DNA of 64,000 nucleotides from Kushneria phosphatilytica (GTDB lineage: Bacteria > Pseudomonadota > Gammaproteobacteria > Pseudomonadales > Halomonadaceae). Both the position numbers and the translations under genes were made by a program. The stretch is taken from contig NZ_CP043420.1 in NCBI RefSeq assembly GCF_008247605.1, forward strand, positions 1,984,001 through 2,048,000, written 5' to 3'. The notes below the pieces were generated by a model. It saw only the letters and a program-made list of their open reading frames with translations, did no database searches and was not told the DNA's origin. The first letter of the stretch is position 1, and each line of letters starts with the position of its first letter. Below, one piece after another: positions 45,705 through 53,924 of this stretch.

Positions 45705-46371
45705 TGTTATCCTCTGTTTTCGCGTTCTGATAAATCCCCTGGCGGGCGCGCTCCTTTTCGGCTTTGCCGCGCTGCCAATCGCTCGCAACCTTACGGGCGC
45801 TTTCCCCCGCGACATATCCGCCGACGCCCAGCTTTAATAACGTCCACATCTGAGCGGGCAAGTCGAGCATCAGGCCGCTGTCAAAAATCCAATCTAAATA
45901 CGGTGCCAGGATGTAGTTATTCCCCATGATCGCGACGATCATCAGCATCAGGATCGGCCGCCAATCTCGCGCGATTGCTGACTTGCTTTCGGCTTCAGCT
46001 TTGATAACTGACACGCGCGCTTTTAGGGACTTGCTCTGCTGGTCGATGACTTCAGACTGAATACGGCGCTTTAAGCGCTCGGCCTGGTCTTTGTCTTCCA
46101 CAGTCTGGTCGATGATGTCGAGCACAGGACCGGCCACCGCGCCGATGGTCTTGCCGATCGAATCCGAAATAACGCCCATGGTTAGCGCACCGTCCGAAGA
46201 AATTGATATGCCGTCCGAAGAAATCGACGTACCGTCCGAAGAAATTGACGTACCGTCCGAAGAAATTGACGTACCGTCCGAAGAAATTGACGTACCGTCC
46301 GAAGAAATTGACGTACCGTCCGAAGAAATTGACGTACCGTCCGAAGAAATCGGCTCAGCGCCCGGATTCAT
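45697..46371 (-). CDS. Holin of the 3TM family with repeat-bearing N-terminus
   Basis: From MGVISDSIGKTIG (46179) on it is a normal ~160-residue 3TM holin-like protein: an amphipathic N-terminal helix, a coiled coil (QAERLKRRIQSEVIDQQSKSLKARVSVIKAEAESKSAIARDWRP read in parts) and hydrophobic stretches (ILMLMIVAIMGNNYILAPYL; LWTLLKLGVGGYVAG). The frame is open through eight SSDG(T)SI heptads to ATG 46371, which overlaps the upstream gene's stop. Neither ATG has a good ribosome site, so both a short and a long form are possible. It would form lysis pores in the inner membrane. Confidence 0.7.
   Translation of the reverse strand: MNPGAEPISSDGTSISSDGTSISSDGTSISSDGTSISSDGTSISSDGTSISSDGISISSDGALTMGVISDSIGKTIGAVAGPVLDIIDQTVEDKDQAERLKRRIQSEVIDQQSKSLKARVSVIKAEAESKSAIARDWRPILMLMIVAIMGNNYILAPYLDWIFDSGLMLDLPAQMWTLLKLGVGGYVAGESARKVASDWQRGKAEKERARQGIYQNAKTEDNND
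46190..46357 (-). repeat. Eight tandem 21-bp repeats
   Basis: Eight near-perfect 21-bp units (plus strand unit CCGTCCGAAGAAATTGACGT plus A). They keep the holin frame and encode ISSDGTS six times, then the variants ISSDGIS and ISSDGAL. The unit length is a multiple of three. Confidence 0.97.
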
Positions 46372-46690
46372 CGAGGCGAGACTCGACCCGACTGACACGA
46401 TCAGAGAGCGCATTGATCCGACCGTTCACGACGCCGAGATCGCTCTGCACTTCATTGTCGGTGATGAACTTGCTGCTCTGCCGGCGCAGGTCTTCGCGTA
46501 GCTGCTCTACCTGAGTTGTTAACCCTTTCAGACGCTCGTCATATCGAGCTGACGAGTCACTAAGTTCAAGAACCGTAACCCCCACCCATCCGATCAATGC
46601 AGCGATTATGGTGAGTAATAGAGACTGAATGTGGCGCTCAAGCATCGACTTTGCTCTGCCCGTGTTCATATCATTGTTATCCGGCATCAT
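46355..46690 (-). CDS. Membrane-anchored coiled-coil protein of the lysis cassette (spanin- or holin-like)
   Basis: 111 residues (or 104 from 46669). One N-terminal transmembrane helix (QSLLLTIIAALIGWVGVTVL) then a long coiled coil (YDERLKGLTTQVEQLREDLRRQ; VNGRINALSDRVSRVESRLDE). The layout resembles an i-spanin (Rz) or a type III holin partner. It overlaps the endolysin stop and the long holin form at either end. Confidence 0.6.
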   Translation of the reverse strand: MMPDNNDMNTGRAKSMLERHIQSLLLTIIAALIGWVGVTVLELSDSSARYDERLKGLTTQVEQLREDLRRQSSKFITDNEVQSDLGVVNGRINALSDRVSRVESRLDESGR

Positions 46691-47201
46691 CCTTGACTAC
46701 TCTATCGAACCAGTCCTTCTCTTCGTGCTTTAACTCTCCGCCAGCGTCCATATACGCCTGTATGACGTGCTCAGCGCTATTCTCGTGCTGCCCGTACCCG
46801 GCGCCGGGGAGTGACGCCCATTCCTTACGACACTGCTCTATAGCCTTGCGAATATCACCGCGCTTCACTGCCTCGGTGGCGCCACGATAGTCGATAAGGA
46901 ACAGCGCCGCGCGGTCTTGATTGATCGGGCGGAAATCGTCCAGCGAAATCGACTTCTCGGCCCAGTCCCAGGTGTCGGCCAGAAACTGGTAACGACCCGC
47001 AGCACTCGAATGGATGCCCAGGCTGGGCAGGTCGATCACGCGGTCGGGATGCTCGCTATAGCCGCTGAATGTCTCACCGCCCACCAGCACGTTGTAACCG
47101 TCGTCGCTTCCGATGGACGCGGTGCCCTCGCTTACCGCGATAGCATCAATCATCGCGCACAGGTTGTAGCTTCCGGCTTCGGATGGGGTGATACGTGGCA
47201 T
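46677..47201 (-). CDS. Endolysin, lambda R type
   Basis: 174 residues from ATG 47201. It follows lambda gpR: AVSEGT with the catalytic Glu, GYNVLVGGETFSGYSEHPDRVIDL, SSAAGRYQFLADTWDW and GDIRKAIEQCRKEWASLPGAGYG. This family is a lytic transglycosylase of GH104. No signal peptide, so release depends on the holin. The frame is open upstream to 47327 but only over leader DNA. Confidence 0.92.
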   Translation of the reverse strand: MPRITPSEAGSYNLCAMIDAIAVSEGTASIGSDDGYNVLVGGETFSGYSEHPDRVIDLPSLGIHSSAAGRYQFLADTWDWAEKSISLDDFRPINQDRAALFLIDYRGATEAVKRGDIRKAIEQCRKEWASLPGAGYGQHENSAEHVIQAYMDAGGELKHEEKDWFDRVVKDDAG

Positions 47202-47314
47202 ATAACAGGGTCCGACGAAATTGGCCGCTGTGAGTGGCACCCTCATACAACGACAGGGAGACGAAAACGAAGGGCCGAAGAGGCCGAGGATGCCGTTCAC
47301 AACAGCCGGATATG

Positions 47315-47347
47315 AAAAAACCGCCACCGGGAACTCCCAATGGCGGT
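47315..47347 (-). terminator. tR'-like terminator between the late promoter and lysis genes
   Basis: Minus strand ACCGCCA...TGGCGGT with an inner GGGA-GT-TCCC stem, then six T. It lies about 150 nt downstream of the predicted late promoter and upstream of the endolysin. Confidence 0.88.
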
Positions 47348-47496
47348 CTGTGTCTGCCCGTCTTTCCGGGCTGTCTAGCCCATCTACTGTCGGCGTTGCC
47401 AGTGAGTAGGAGGACTTCCGGTGCGCGACCCGGCTTGTTTGGAATCGACTATGACTCTGCCAGTCTCACTACCCTACGGTAAGCGGCCGTAGGATA
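47315..47496 (-). ncRNA. Predicted short late-leader RNA (lambda 6S-like)
   Basis: Without antitermination, transcripts from the promoter at 47503-47530 should stop at the hairpin above, giving a leader of about 180 nt with no open frame. The 5' end is predicted only from the -10 position. Confidence 0.5.
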
Positions 47497-47502
47497 CCTA
47501 CA

Positions 47503-47530
47503 ATTATGCACATTCTGGATTCCATGTCAA
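47503..47530 (-). promoter_or_regulatory. Late promoter (pR'-like) overlapping the Q stop codon
   Basis: Minus strand TTGACA (47525-47530), 16-bp spacer, CATAAT (47503-47508). The TGA stop of the Q-like gene is part of the -35 box. Nested inverted repeats GTAGG-TAT-CCTAC and CCTACGG...CCGTAGG (47473-47502) follow at the transcript start. Confidence 0.8.
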
Positions 47531-47904
47531 TACTTGTATGTTATTCTTTCAGACAAATAGCAATCCATCCACGCTTCCGCCGAGTTCAGTAGAGACGTGA
47601 CCCTGGACTTGGGCATATCCAGCGACCGAGCAATGCCCCTGACACTGGGCTCAGAGCTTCGATAGTAGAACGACAGTACGTTACCCATCTCGGCATGGCG
47701 GTTGCACATTGCAGCGACGCCTGTGTCCACTGTGAGCGCGTCGTCATCCATTATCTCGGCAGGAGAGGGCCCACCTGCCATGGTGGGTTCAAGAGCCGCC
47801 TGTACCGTCTCCACGTTAGTTTTCACCCGAGGGGAACCGACGCTTTGGCGTGACCAACGTCCCCACTCTCGTAGCAGTTTGGTCGTCTGCTTGCTCACCG
47901 ACAT
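47527..47904 (-). CDS. Antitermination protein Q-like
   Basis: 125 residues with GGAGG seven bases upstream. LLREWGRWSR, VDTGVAAM, and a C-terminal helix-turn-helix-like region (VRGIARSLDMPKSRVTSLLNSAEAWMDCYL in parts) match the small phage Q/ArpU-type antiterminators. It would bind near the late promoter and let polymerase read through the late terminators. Position, directly before the late promoter and lysis genes, is as in lambdoid phages. Confidence 0.8.
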   Translation of the reverse strand: MSVSKQTTKLLREWGRWSRQSVGSPRVKTNVETVQAALEPTMAGGPSPAEIMDDDALTVDTGVAAMCNRHAEMGNVLSFYYRSSEPSVRGIARSLDMPKSRVTSLLNSAEAWMDCYLSERITYKY

Positions 47905-48020
47905 GACATTGCCTCCGTAGTCGCGTATCGACGTTATTGTATACCAAATTCCACTAGTACAACATACATGTACATACGTGTTATTATAGCGACATAAGCA
48001 GATTAAGGAGTTTGGATAAA

Positions 48021-48179
48021 ATGGAAACTACTATCCCTTACCACCGAATGACCCTGGATGAACTGCTCAGCGAAGCTCGGGTTTCTGATGACGATCTCAC
48101 TGCCGCGCTGGCGAATCGACTGGAGGACTACCACAACCTGCTTTACCGATCCCCAGGACGACAGGTCGAATATGACTGA
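48021..48179 (+). CDS. Small hypothetical protein (52 aa)
   Basis: METTIPYHRMTLDELLSEAR...: 52 residues, acidic, helical, with AAGGAG 11 bases upstream. It diverges from the Q gene across an AT-rich region containing ACATACATGTACATACGTGT. A hairpin terminator follows directly. No recognised family. Confidence 0.5.
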   Translation: METTIPYHRMTLDELLSEARVSDDDLTAALANRLEDYHNLLYRSPGRQVEYD

Positions 48180-48182
48180 TAT

Positions 48183-48212
48183 GATAAACCCCGCTCGATG
48201 GCGGGGTTTATC
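48183..48212. terminator. Hairpin between convergent small genes
   Basis: Perfect 12-bp stem GATAAACCCCGC / GCGGGGTTTATC with a 6-nt loop, lying between the 52-aa gene and the convergent gene at 48214. Confidence 0.75.
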
Positions 48213-48213
48213 T

Positions 48214-48432
48214 TCATTCGGTCCTCCATACCCGTAGCCCGTCATCGACCCGGCGAGACGTAAACCGCATACCCTTCCTGCGCCCTGTCTGATAAGCACT
48301 CACCTGGGCACTCCGATAGCTCCCCTCGTCGGTAATGAGAACGCTCTGCCCTACCTCCATTCGAGCAAAGGGGTATCTACCCGGACGGCCCCGGCCAGGG
48401 TTCGGAATGTCGAATCCGTTTTCTATTTCCAT
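48214..48432 (-). CDS. Small conserved phage protein (DUF7303-like)
   Basis: 72 residues: MEIENGFDIPNPGRGRPGRYPFARMEVGQSV...AYQTGRRKGMRFTSRRVDDGLRVWRTE (quoted in part). The (Y/F)PFa.MevGqS....Rs....A...g...g..F..R.v..g.RVWR pattern is common to a family of small phage proteins of unknown role. It has its own promoter. Confidence 0.7.
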   Translation of the reverse strand: MEIENGFDIPNPGRGRPGRYPFARMEVGQSVLITDEGSYRSAQVSAYQTGRRKGMRFTSRRVDDGLRVWRTE

Positions 48433-48464
48433 GTCACAAAATCCCTAAGAGAATGTATTTCGGC

Positions 48465-48493
48465 ATACTACACAAAATCATACAAGAGGTCAA
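48465..48493 (-). promoter_or_regulatory. Promoter of the 72-aa gene
   Basis: Minus strand TTGACC (48488-48493), 17-bp spacer, TAGTAT (48465-48470). The spacer contains TATGATTTTGTGTA, nearly the same as the element at the early promoter. Confidence 0.75.
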
Positions 48494-48517
48494 CGACTTT
48501 GCCCGGTTTTGAAGGGC

Positions 48518-48811
48518 TGGACACGTGGACACGTTGGACAGCCAAAAACCCTTGTACCTTTTTATGGCGTTTTGGAGCCACTACACAAAGCCGCTATCTG
48601 GTCATCTCGGCTCTATATCTCCATAAAAGTTTTATAGGGGAAAATGGTGTCCCACCTGTCCATATGGTCTTAAACCCGGACATGGCAAGGGCTGAGAGAC
48701 GGACACGAATTACCAAAAGTGGTGTCCAGTGCTGTCCCCTTTGTCCACATAGATGAGAATTTTTCTCATCCGATCTTGATGTTGGACACTACCCCGTCCC
48801 ACCCTTTGTCC
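48518..48811. repeat. Cluster of TGGACA/TGTCC motifs, candidate replication origin
   Basis: About ten copies of GGACA or its complement TGTCC in under 300 bp, beginning with three spaced by 8-9 bp at 48518-48540 and including pairs at 48648/48658 and 48723/48733/48742. A perfect hairpin GATGAGAA-TTT-TTCTCATC is at 48752-48770. No convincing gene lies here; the plus frame 48499-48756 looks spurious. Confidence 0.5.
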
Positions 48812-48838
48812 AAAAAACCCGGCCAAGTGGGCCGGGCT
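48812..48838 (-). terminator. Terminator of the primase-helicase gene
   Basis: Minus strand CCCGGCC...GGCCGGG stem with a short loop followed by TTTTTT. Confidence 0.85.
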
Positions 48839-48880
48839 ATTCAACAATATTATATACAACCCCTTACAACAAAAGCACAG

Positions 48881-51436
48881 CTATTCGGTATCATACGCCC
48901 CGCCGATTCGGAAAAACCGACGCTTACGCTGTCCGCCCAGTCGGACTCGTCGGCTATCCTTCGACCAGCCGGGCGTCCGAACAATGCAGCGTCGGACCAT
49001 CGCCTGTTCTGACTGACTGGGCGGCCTGCTCGTGCCGCTTACGGCCTGCCACACCTCTCTGACATTCGCCGTCTGACGTTGTCCGTTCTGCCAATTGGGC
49101 AGCTCGTCTTCCGCCTCTTCTTCCAGGCTCTCCATGGCTGTCGGCTCGCTGGCGTTCAGGTAATCGGACACATCGTCCTGAATGGGGTCGAGGTCGACAC
49201 GCTCTTCCTGAATCTCTTTCGATTTCTCCAGGGCCTCGCCTTCGAGGTCCAGATACTCGCCCTGCCTATAGCGCCAGCGGGCCTCGGCCCATAGCTGGTC
49301 ACGTTCACGCCTGAGCCCGGCGATGTCGATTTCCACCACCTCTACCGGCCAGAAGCGGCGGTTCCCGGTTTCGTCTTTCAGGTATTCGCGGCTGTTGGTT
49401 GTCCCGGCGAATACACACTGGCGCGGGAAGGTCGACGCCCGCTTGGCATACGCCAGCCGGGCTCGATCCTCACGACGCGACATGAACTCCTTCACTTCCT
49501 CGACCTCGGTGCGTCGCATCGCGGACAGTTCGCCCATTTCGACGATCCAGACCCCGTTGATCTGCTCGATCACCTCCTTGCCGGAGAACGACGAGATGGA
49601 GTCACTGAACCACTCGTCGCCCGCCAGCACATTGAGAGCTGTCGATTTACCGACGCCCTGGTCCCCCTCCAGGATCATGGCACAGTCGAATTTGATGCCC
49701 GGCCGCATGATCCGGGCAACGGCGGCCACCAGCCACTTCGAGCCGATCTGCCGTGTGTACTCATCGTGCTCGACACCCATATGGTCACGCAGCCAGGTGT
49801 CGATCCGGGGCGTACCGTCCCATTCGAGTGACCGGATATAGCGCCGCACCGGATGGCGCCGGTTCAGGTCGGCCACCACGTTGACGGCATGGACCACGGA
49901 CTGCGGCTGGAACTCGGCACCGTAATGGCGACGGATGTAGTCAATCAGCCGGTGGTCATCCCGATCCTCCCACAGACTACCGTTCGTCGTATCCTCGATA
50001 TGGCGCCACGGGAGCGACGAAAACGCCCGGATTTCACCGCACATTTCGTTCAGGCCGATGGAGTGACGCAGCCGGTCGTCACATATCATCAGCATCTTGA
50101 GGTTGTACCCCGTCTTTTCGAGCTGGGCGGTCTTCTGGTTGCGCTCCAGCAGGCTGCGCCAGTCGTCCGGGCGATAGGCCATCAGCCGGGCGAAGAGGTT
50201 ATCGTCGTCGGCCTCGGTGCCGCCGATCCCCTCGGCGTCGTCGCCACGGTCATATTCGCGCTCTTCACCGAAGGCCGCGATCTCATCCTCGGCGCCCTCG
50301 AACAGTTTCTCCGCCTGCTCATCGTTGACGTGCCCGGCCTCGGCCCGGACACGGGGATCGCTGGCGCACTGCTCCAGCATGGCCCTGTAGCTGTCCTGCT
50401 GGGTGATGTCGGTATCCGGGTCGTCCTGGTCGCCACCATGCAGATAGACGCGGCACAGGTCGAACGCATTGGTCGCATGACGCTCGCACGGGTCCGAGGC
50501 ATGTGTGTTCACGATGTGATTGCCATCACCCGTCACAAAGGCGCCTCGACCCTGCCCTGAGCCCAGCAGGTAATTGAGGGTTTCTTCCTCCCGGTCATGC
50601 CACTCGAAGATGTGCGGCAGGAACTCATCCACGATTTCATTGATCGAGTACGCCCGATTGAACGCACCGACCCAACCGGCCTTTGCCGTGGCTTCGGGCA
50701 TATCCTGTTCGCCCCGTGCGGCCTTCTCACGGGCGCGTTCGACCACCTCGGGGCTGATGTCCAGCTCCACCAGCTCTTCGCCCAGCAGGGATTCCACGAA
50801 TCCGATGCGTTCGCCTTCCAGCGGGTCGGTTGCATCGTTGGTGAACTTCGGGTTGGCCGTATAGATCGGCTGGACCGGGTTGAACACGCTGCGGTCGATG
50901 CTGAGGTCGCTGTCCTTCGCCCAGGCGCTCAGGGTTTCGCCGTTGTAGGGCGTCTCCAGCATGAAGAAGACGTGGGCCTTCAGGGAGCGCGAGAACCCGG
51001 CGCTGGAGCTGAAGTGGTAGACGAACGACCGATCGTGGAACTCTCCGGGCAGCGTTGCCTCGATCCATTCGATCAGCGCGTCCTCGCTGGTCGGGTCGGA
51101 CTCCGGTTGATAGTCGTCAACGTCGAAGCACAACCAGTGATGTGCCACATCCTCCATGGTTTGCAGGTTTCGGCGGACACGGCCTTGGCTATCAAACATA
51201 TCGGGGGCCGTATCCGGGGTAACGCTCTCGCGCCGCTGGCCCCGGACCACACAGGCGTATGACTTCCGGGATACTGAAGACAGAAAATCATATACATCGG
51301 ACAGCGTTTTGATCGGTGCCGTCTCAACCGAGAAATGCCGCGCCCTGTCGTAGGAGTGCCAGCTCTCGCCGTCGAACGTTTTTGCCATTCGGCGCTTGCC
51401 GCCAGCGGTCTTCAGGATCGTGATGTGGTCGGTCAA
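48881..51436 (-). CDS. VapE-type primase-helicase
   Basis: 851 residues, GGAGA site before the ATG. The N-terminal part (WLCFDVDDYQP, FVYHFSSSAGFSRSLKAHVFFMLE) resembles an archaeo-eukaryotic-type primase with an acidic pair. The C-terminal half is the VapE (PF05272) superfamily 3-like ATPase: Walker A GDQGVGKST near residue 595, Walker B WIVEMGEL, and the arginine-rich FAGTTNSREYLKDETGNRRFWPV. It probably primes and unwinds at the phage origin. A terminator and the TGGACA cluster lie directly downstream. Confidence 0.88.
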   Translation of the reverse strand: MTDHITILKTAGGKRRMAKTFDGESWHSYDRARHFSVETAPIKTLSDVYDFLSSVSRKSYACVVRGQRRESVTPDTAPDMFDSQGRVRRNLQTMEDVAHHWLCFDVDDYQPESDPTSEDALIEWIEATLPGEFHDRSFVYHFSSSAGFSRSLKAHVFFMLETPYNGETLSAWAKDSDLSIDRSVFNPVQPIYTANPKFTNDATDPLEGERIGFVESLLGEELVELDISPEVVERAREKAARGEQDMPEATAKAGWVGAFNRAYSINEIVDEFLPHIFEWHDREEETLNYLLGSGQGRGAFVTGDGNHIVNTHASDPCERHATNAFDLCRVYLHGGDQDDPDTDITQQDSYRAMLEQCASDPRVRAEAGHVNDEQAEKLFEGAEDEIAAFGEEREYDRGDDAEGIGGTEADDDNLFARLMAYRPDDWRSLLERNQKTAQLEKTGYNLKMLMICDDRLRHSIGLNEMCGEIRAFSSLPWRHIEDTTNGSLWEDRDDHRLIDYIRRHYGAEFQPQSVVHAVNVVADLNRRHPVRRYIRSLEWDGTPRIDTWLRDHMGVEHDEYTRQIGSKWLVAAVARIMRPGIKFDCAMILEGDQGVGKSTALNVLAGDEWFSDSISSFSGKEVIEQINGVWIVEMGELSAMRRTEVEEVKEFMSRREDRARLAYAKRASTFPRQCVFAGTTNSREYLKDETGNRRFWPVEVVEIDIAGLRRERDQLWAEARWRYRQGEYLDLEGEALEKSKEIQEERVDLDPIQDDVSDYLNASEPTAMESLEEEAEDELPNWQNGQRQTANVREVWQAVSGTSRPPSQSEQAMVRRCIVRTPGWSKDSRRVRLGGQRKRRFFRIGGAYDTE

Positions 51437-51518
51437 CTCATGTCTCCTGTTCGGTATTTAGTTCAGCTTCCTGCCAGCTTCGGCCCGATCCCATCTTGCT
51501 TTCTGCGTGATCGCCTGC

Positions 51519-51689
51519 TCAATTCATGCCATCGACGATCAAAATGATGCCGAACACACATGAAACGGCCATCAATACTGTCAGCAGCGCCAGCGGGTTT
51601 TGCATGATCGTGATGTAAAACCCATACCCCATCAGGGACAGCATGGGTGTTGTCAGTGCGGCGCCCATGAGCACTTTTCCTTTTCTCAT
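51519..51689 (-). CDS. Small membrane protein (56 aa)
   Basis: 56 residues MRKGKVLMGAALTTPMLSLM...; two hydrophobic helices (about 8-28 and 31-52). The ATG overlaps the stop of the upstream gene (ATGA), which supports translation. No family recognised. Confidence 0.55.
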   Translation of the reverse strand: MRKGKVLMGAALTTPMLSLMGYGFYITIMQNPLALLTVLMAVSCVFGIILIVDGMN

Positions 51690-51931
51690 GCCGTGCCTCT
51701 CCCAGGGTCGATGGCGTCGGCATATGCACGAGCTGCTTCTGCATACTGCTGTGCGTTATTTTCCGGGTCAGATTCAGCTTTAAATTCAAGCCATCCGGCC
51801 ACTTCGCGCCAATGTTTCGCCTTGAATGGTGCGAGCGCATCGCGCTCTGCTTCTGCCTTTTCGGCACGCGCTTCCGCCGCCCGAATACGTTCGTAAAGTG
51901 CAGTGCGGTCCATCTTGTCCATTCGCATCAT
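51686..51931 (-). CDS. Short coiled-coil protein
   Basis: 81 residues. LYERIRAAEARAEKAEAERDALAPFKAKHWREVAGWLEFKA is a strong heptad region (quoted as the key stretch in two parts: to DALAP and after). Starts at 51931, 51922 and 51913 are all possible. The promoter may be TTGTAT-16-TAAAAT on the minus strand around 51943-51974. It heads the small minus operon before the primase-helicase. Function unknown. Confidence 0.55.
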   Translation of the reverse strand: MMRMDKMDRTALYERIRAAEARAEKAEAERDALAPFKAKHWREVAGWLEFKAESDPENNAQQYAEAARAYADAIDPGRGTA

Positions 51932-52040
51932 TTTCTTCGCCGTATTATTTTATGTCTTGACGTATGAAATACAAGATAACACACTAAGCACCGTCAGCAA
52001 TAGCGCTGGCATCGAAGCGCCAACGACAGCGGAGGCTGGA

Positions 52041-53807
52041 ATGACTGAATGGAAGAACACACGGGTACGAGGCACGACGGCATTTGCGAGCAATCACGAA
52101 CTGAGTGTTGGCGACATCGTTCTAACTCGTGACATAGGGAACGGTGTTCGGGTCACCAAAAACGCTAGTACGTATGGCATGACCTCCGGATATTCGCCTG
52201 AATACGAGGTAGTTGACCTGCCGAACTTCATGCGGGCTCGTGTCCTCCATACATGGACATTCGCGGGCGACCACGGCCTGAAGAGCGGTGACATCGTGCC
52301 GGTTCGACGTGTCTATAGAGGATTCGAGACGGTGATTCCCGGTACTTTCAGCGGCGACGGCGGAGCTTACGAACTCATTGACGATCAGGAGAGCGGTATG
52401 TACCCCATTAGTGGCGACACCTTTATCAGCATCCAGAGGGCTGTAGAAAACGGACGTTATGTCCATATCCGAGCCCGGGCCCGGGACCGCATGATGGGTA
52501 GTATTACCCCCGGCACCGACTATCTTATTCAAGGTCTGGATGGGGACCGTGATCTGCTGATCGCGGATGACGACCGAGACACGCGGCCGATTACAGTTAA
52601 CCAGGCTCGGTTTTTCCAGCTAGTGACCGACCTGACAACCGCTCCGGGTCAGGATAGTCAGGAGAACCCGGGGACAGTAATCACCGATGACGTGTACAAC
52701 TCGATCATTGGCTCTATTCGTGCCGGTCACGAGGTCGTCGTACAGGCCATCTCCAGTTTCGCGGATACGTCAAAAGGCACTACCTATTCGCTGCTATCGT
52801 TGAACGCTGATGGTCTGCCCGAGTATGGCGACGACGTGGATGATCTGATGGGCCTCCATCGACAGCGGGCGTTCTCCCATTTCCGAGTCATGTCCGGATT
52901 GTATGGTGATGTAAGTAATACAACAGAACCCATCAAGCGCGGTGACTACGTCCAACTGAGCGCTGGTCTCAGCGACGAGCAATTCGATGAAATCGTCCGG
53001 GTCATGGTGAATGCCGGTGGCTGGCGAGGTACACCGCTTCAGAATGTCAGTGGCAAGTTCCTGCTCCTGGATAAGCGGGACGGCGAAGTGTGGACCGTGA
53101 GTTATTCGTCTCTCATTGCCGGTGCGAGTCGAAAGATGACCTACGACGATATTTTTGGCACCGACCGTGACACTAATGAAGACGGCTTCACCATCTGGAC
53201 GGGTGGGCGTTGCCCTGTAGATATCGGAACCCTAGTCGATGTCAAATACCGTGATGGTAAGTATAACTACGGTGTCGGAGCGGGCTGTACATGGGATACC
53301 TCCGGTTCAACTCCTGATCGTTGTGCTCATGATTGGTCTAGCCGAAATAGGCCTGCTTCCATCGTCGCCTATCGTCTGCATCAATCTGAAGAAAGCAACA
53401 CTGGCGGTACCGATGTTGGCGACCTTCCCCAACTCACGTTTGATGATGTCCGGTATATCGTGGCAGAAATCCGGGCCGGGCGCTCGGTGACGCTGGTCTG
53501 CCGTTATGACGACGATGCCATGCACCAGGTCACGAAAGGTAAACGCTACTCCGTCAATGCGTTGGATTGTGCCAGAGACCCGCTTATTACCACGGACTCG
53601 GGCCGAGAGAAGGACATCACATCCGGCTGGTACGTCAACTTCAGTCTGGAGCGCGGCCGCGAGCCGCAACTCCATAGCTTTGAAGGTATGACTTCAGACG
53701 ACCTGGCAACGCTAATCCGACAGCGTCAGGAAGAGTCCGCTGAAAAACTAAGCCGTGCCAACGAGGCCCGCGAGGAGCTGCAACGTCGCCTTAATGATGT
53801 CTACTGA
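52041..53807 (+). CDS. Large multi-domain phage protein of unknown function
   Basis: 588 residues from ATG 52041 (GGAGG six bases upstream); the open frame from 51903 is not needed. It is built of recurring SH3-like beta units. Examples are VLHTWTFAGDHGLKSGDIVPVRRV after a similar opening unit, then units with ..GTDYLI..., ..GTTYSLLSL... and ..GKRYSVNAL..., each followed by Asp-rich turns. One segment, IWTGGRCPVDIGTLVDVKYRDG to IVAYRLHQ, matches a small module common in phage hypotheticals (W.GG.CPV......YRDG....IvAYR). A coiled coil ends the protein. No catalytic motif seen. Confidence 0.6.
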   Translation: MTEWKNTRVRGTTAFASNHELSVGDIVLTRDIGNGVRVTKNASTYGMTSGYSPEYEVVDLPNFMRARVLHTWTFAGDHGLKSGDIVPVRRVYRGFETVIPGTFSGDGGAYELIDDQESGMYPISGDTFISIQRAVENGRYVHIRARARDRMMGSITPGTDYLIQGLDGDRDLLIADDDRDTRPITVNQARFFQLVTDLTTAPGQDSQENPGTVITDDVYNSIIGSIRAGHEVVVQAISSFADTSKGTTYSLLSLNADGLPEYGDDVDDLMGLHRQRAFSHFRVMSGLYGDVSNTTEPIKRGDYVQLSAGLSDEQFDEIVRVMVNAGGWRGTPLQNVSGKFLLLDKRDGEVWTVSYSSLIAGASRKMTYDDIFGTDRDTNEDGFTIWTGGRCPVDIGTLVDVKYRDGKYNYGVGAGCTWDTSGSTPDRCAHDWSSRNRPASIVAYRLHQSEESNTGGTDVGDLPQLTFDDVRYIVAEIRAGRSVTLVCRYDDDAMHQVTKGKRYSVNALDCARDPLITTDSGREKDITSGWYVNFSLERGREPQLHSFEGMTSDDLATLIRQRQEESAEKLSRANEAREELQRRLNDVY

Positions 53808-53924
53808 TTAAAAACTGTATGGGCACCCAGTGTTTGGCTCTGCCCTTACACGTCACAGTAGGTTACTGAACGCAGTGTTTAATCCAAGATATTGATTCAA
53901 CTGAGACATCAGGGAGCCGAAGAG

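Noticed and set aside
46190..46357. Repeat array as a CRISPR
   Set aside because: Units are directly joined 21-mers without variable spacers and keep an open protein frame; a tandem coding repeat explains it.
48499..48756. 85-aa plus-strand frame in the TGGACA region
   Set aside because: No ribosome site and no family resemblance; it spans the repeat cluster.
51463..51867. 134-aa minus-strand frame
   Set aside because: Overlaps in another frame two better-supported small genes (51519-51689 and 51686-51931) linked by an ATGA overlap.
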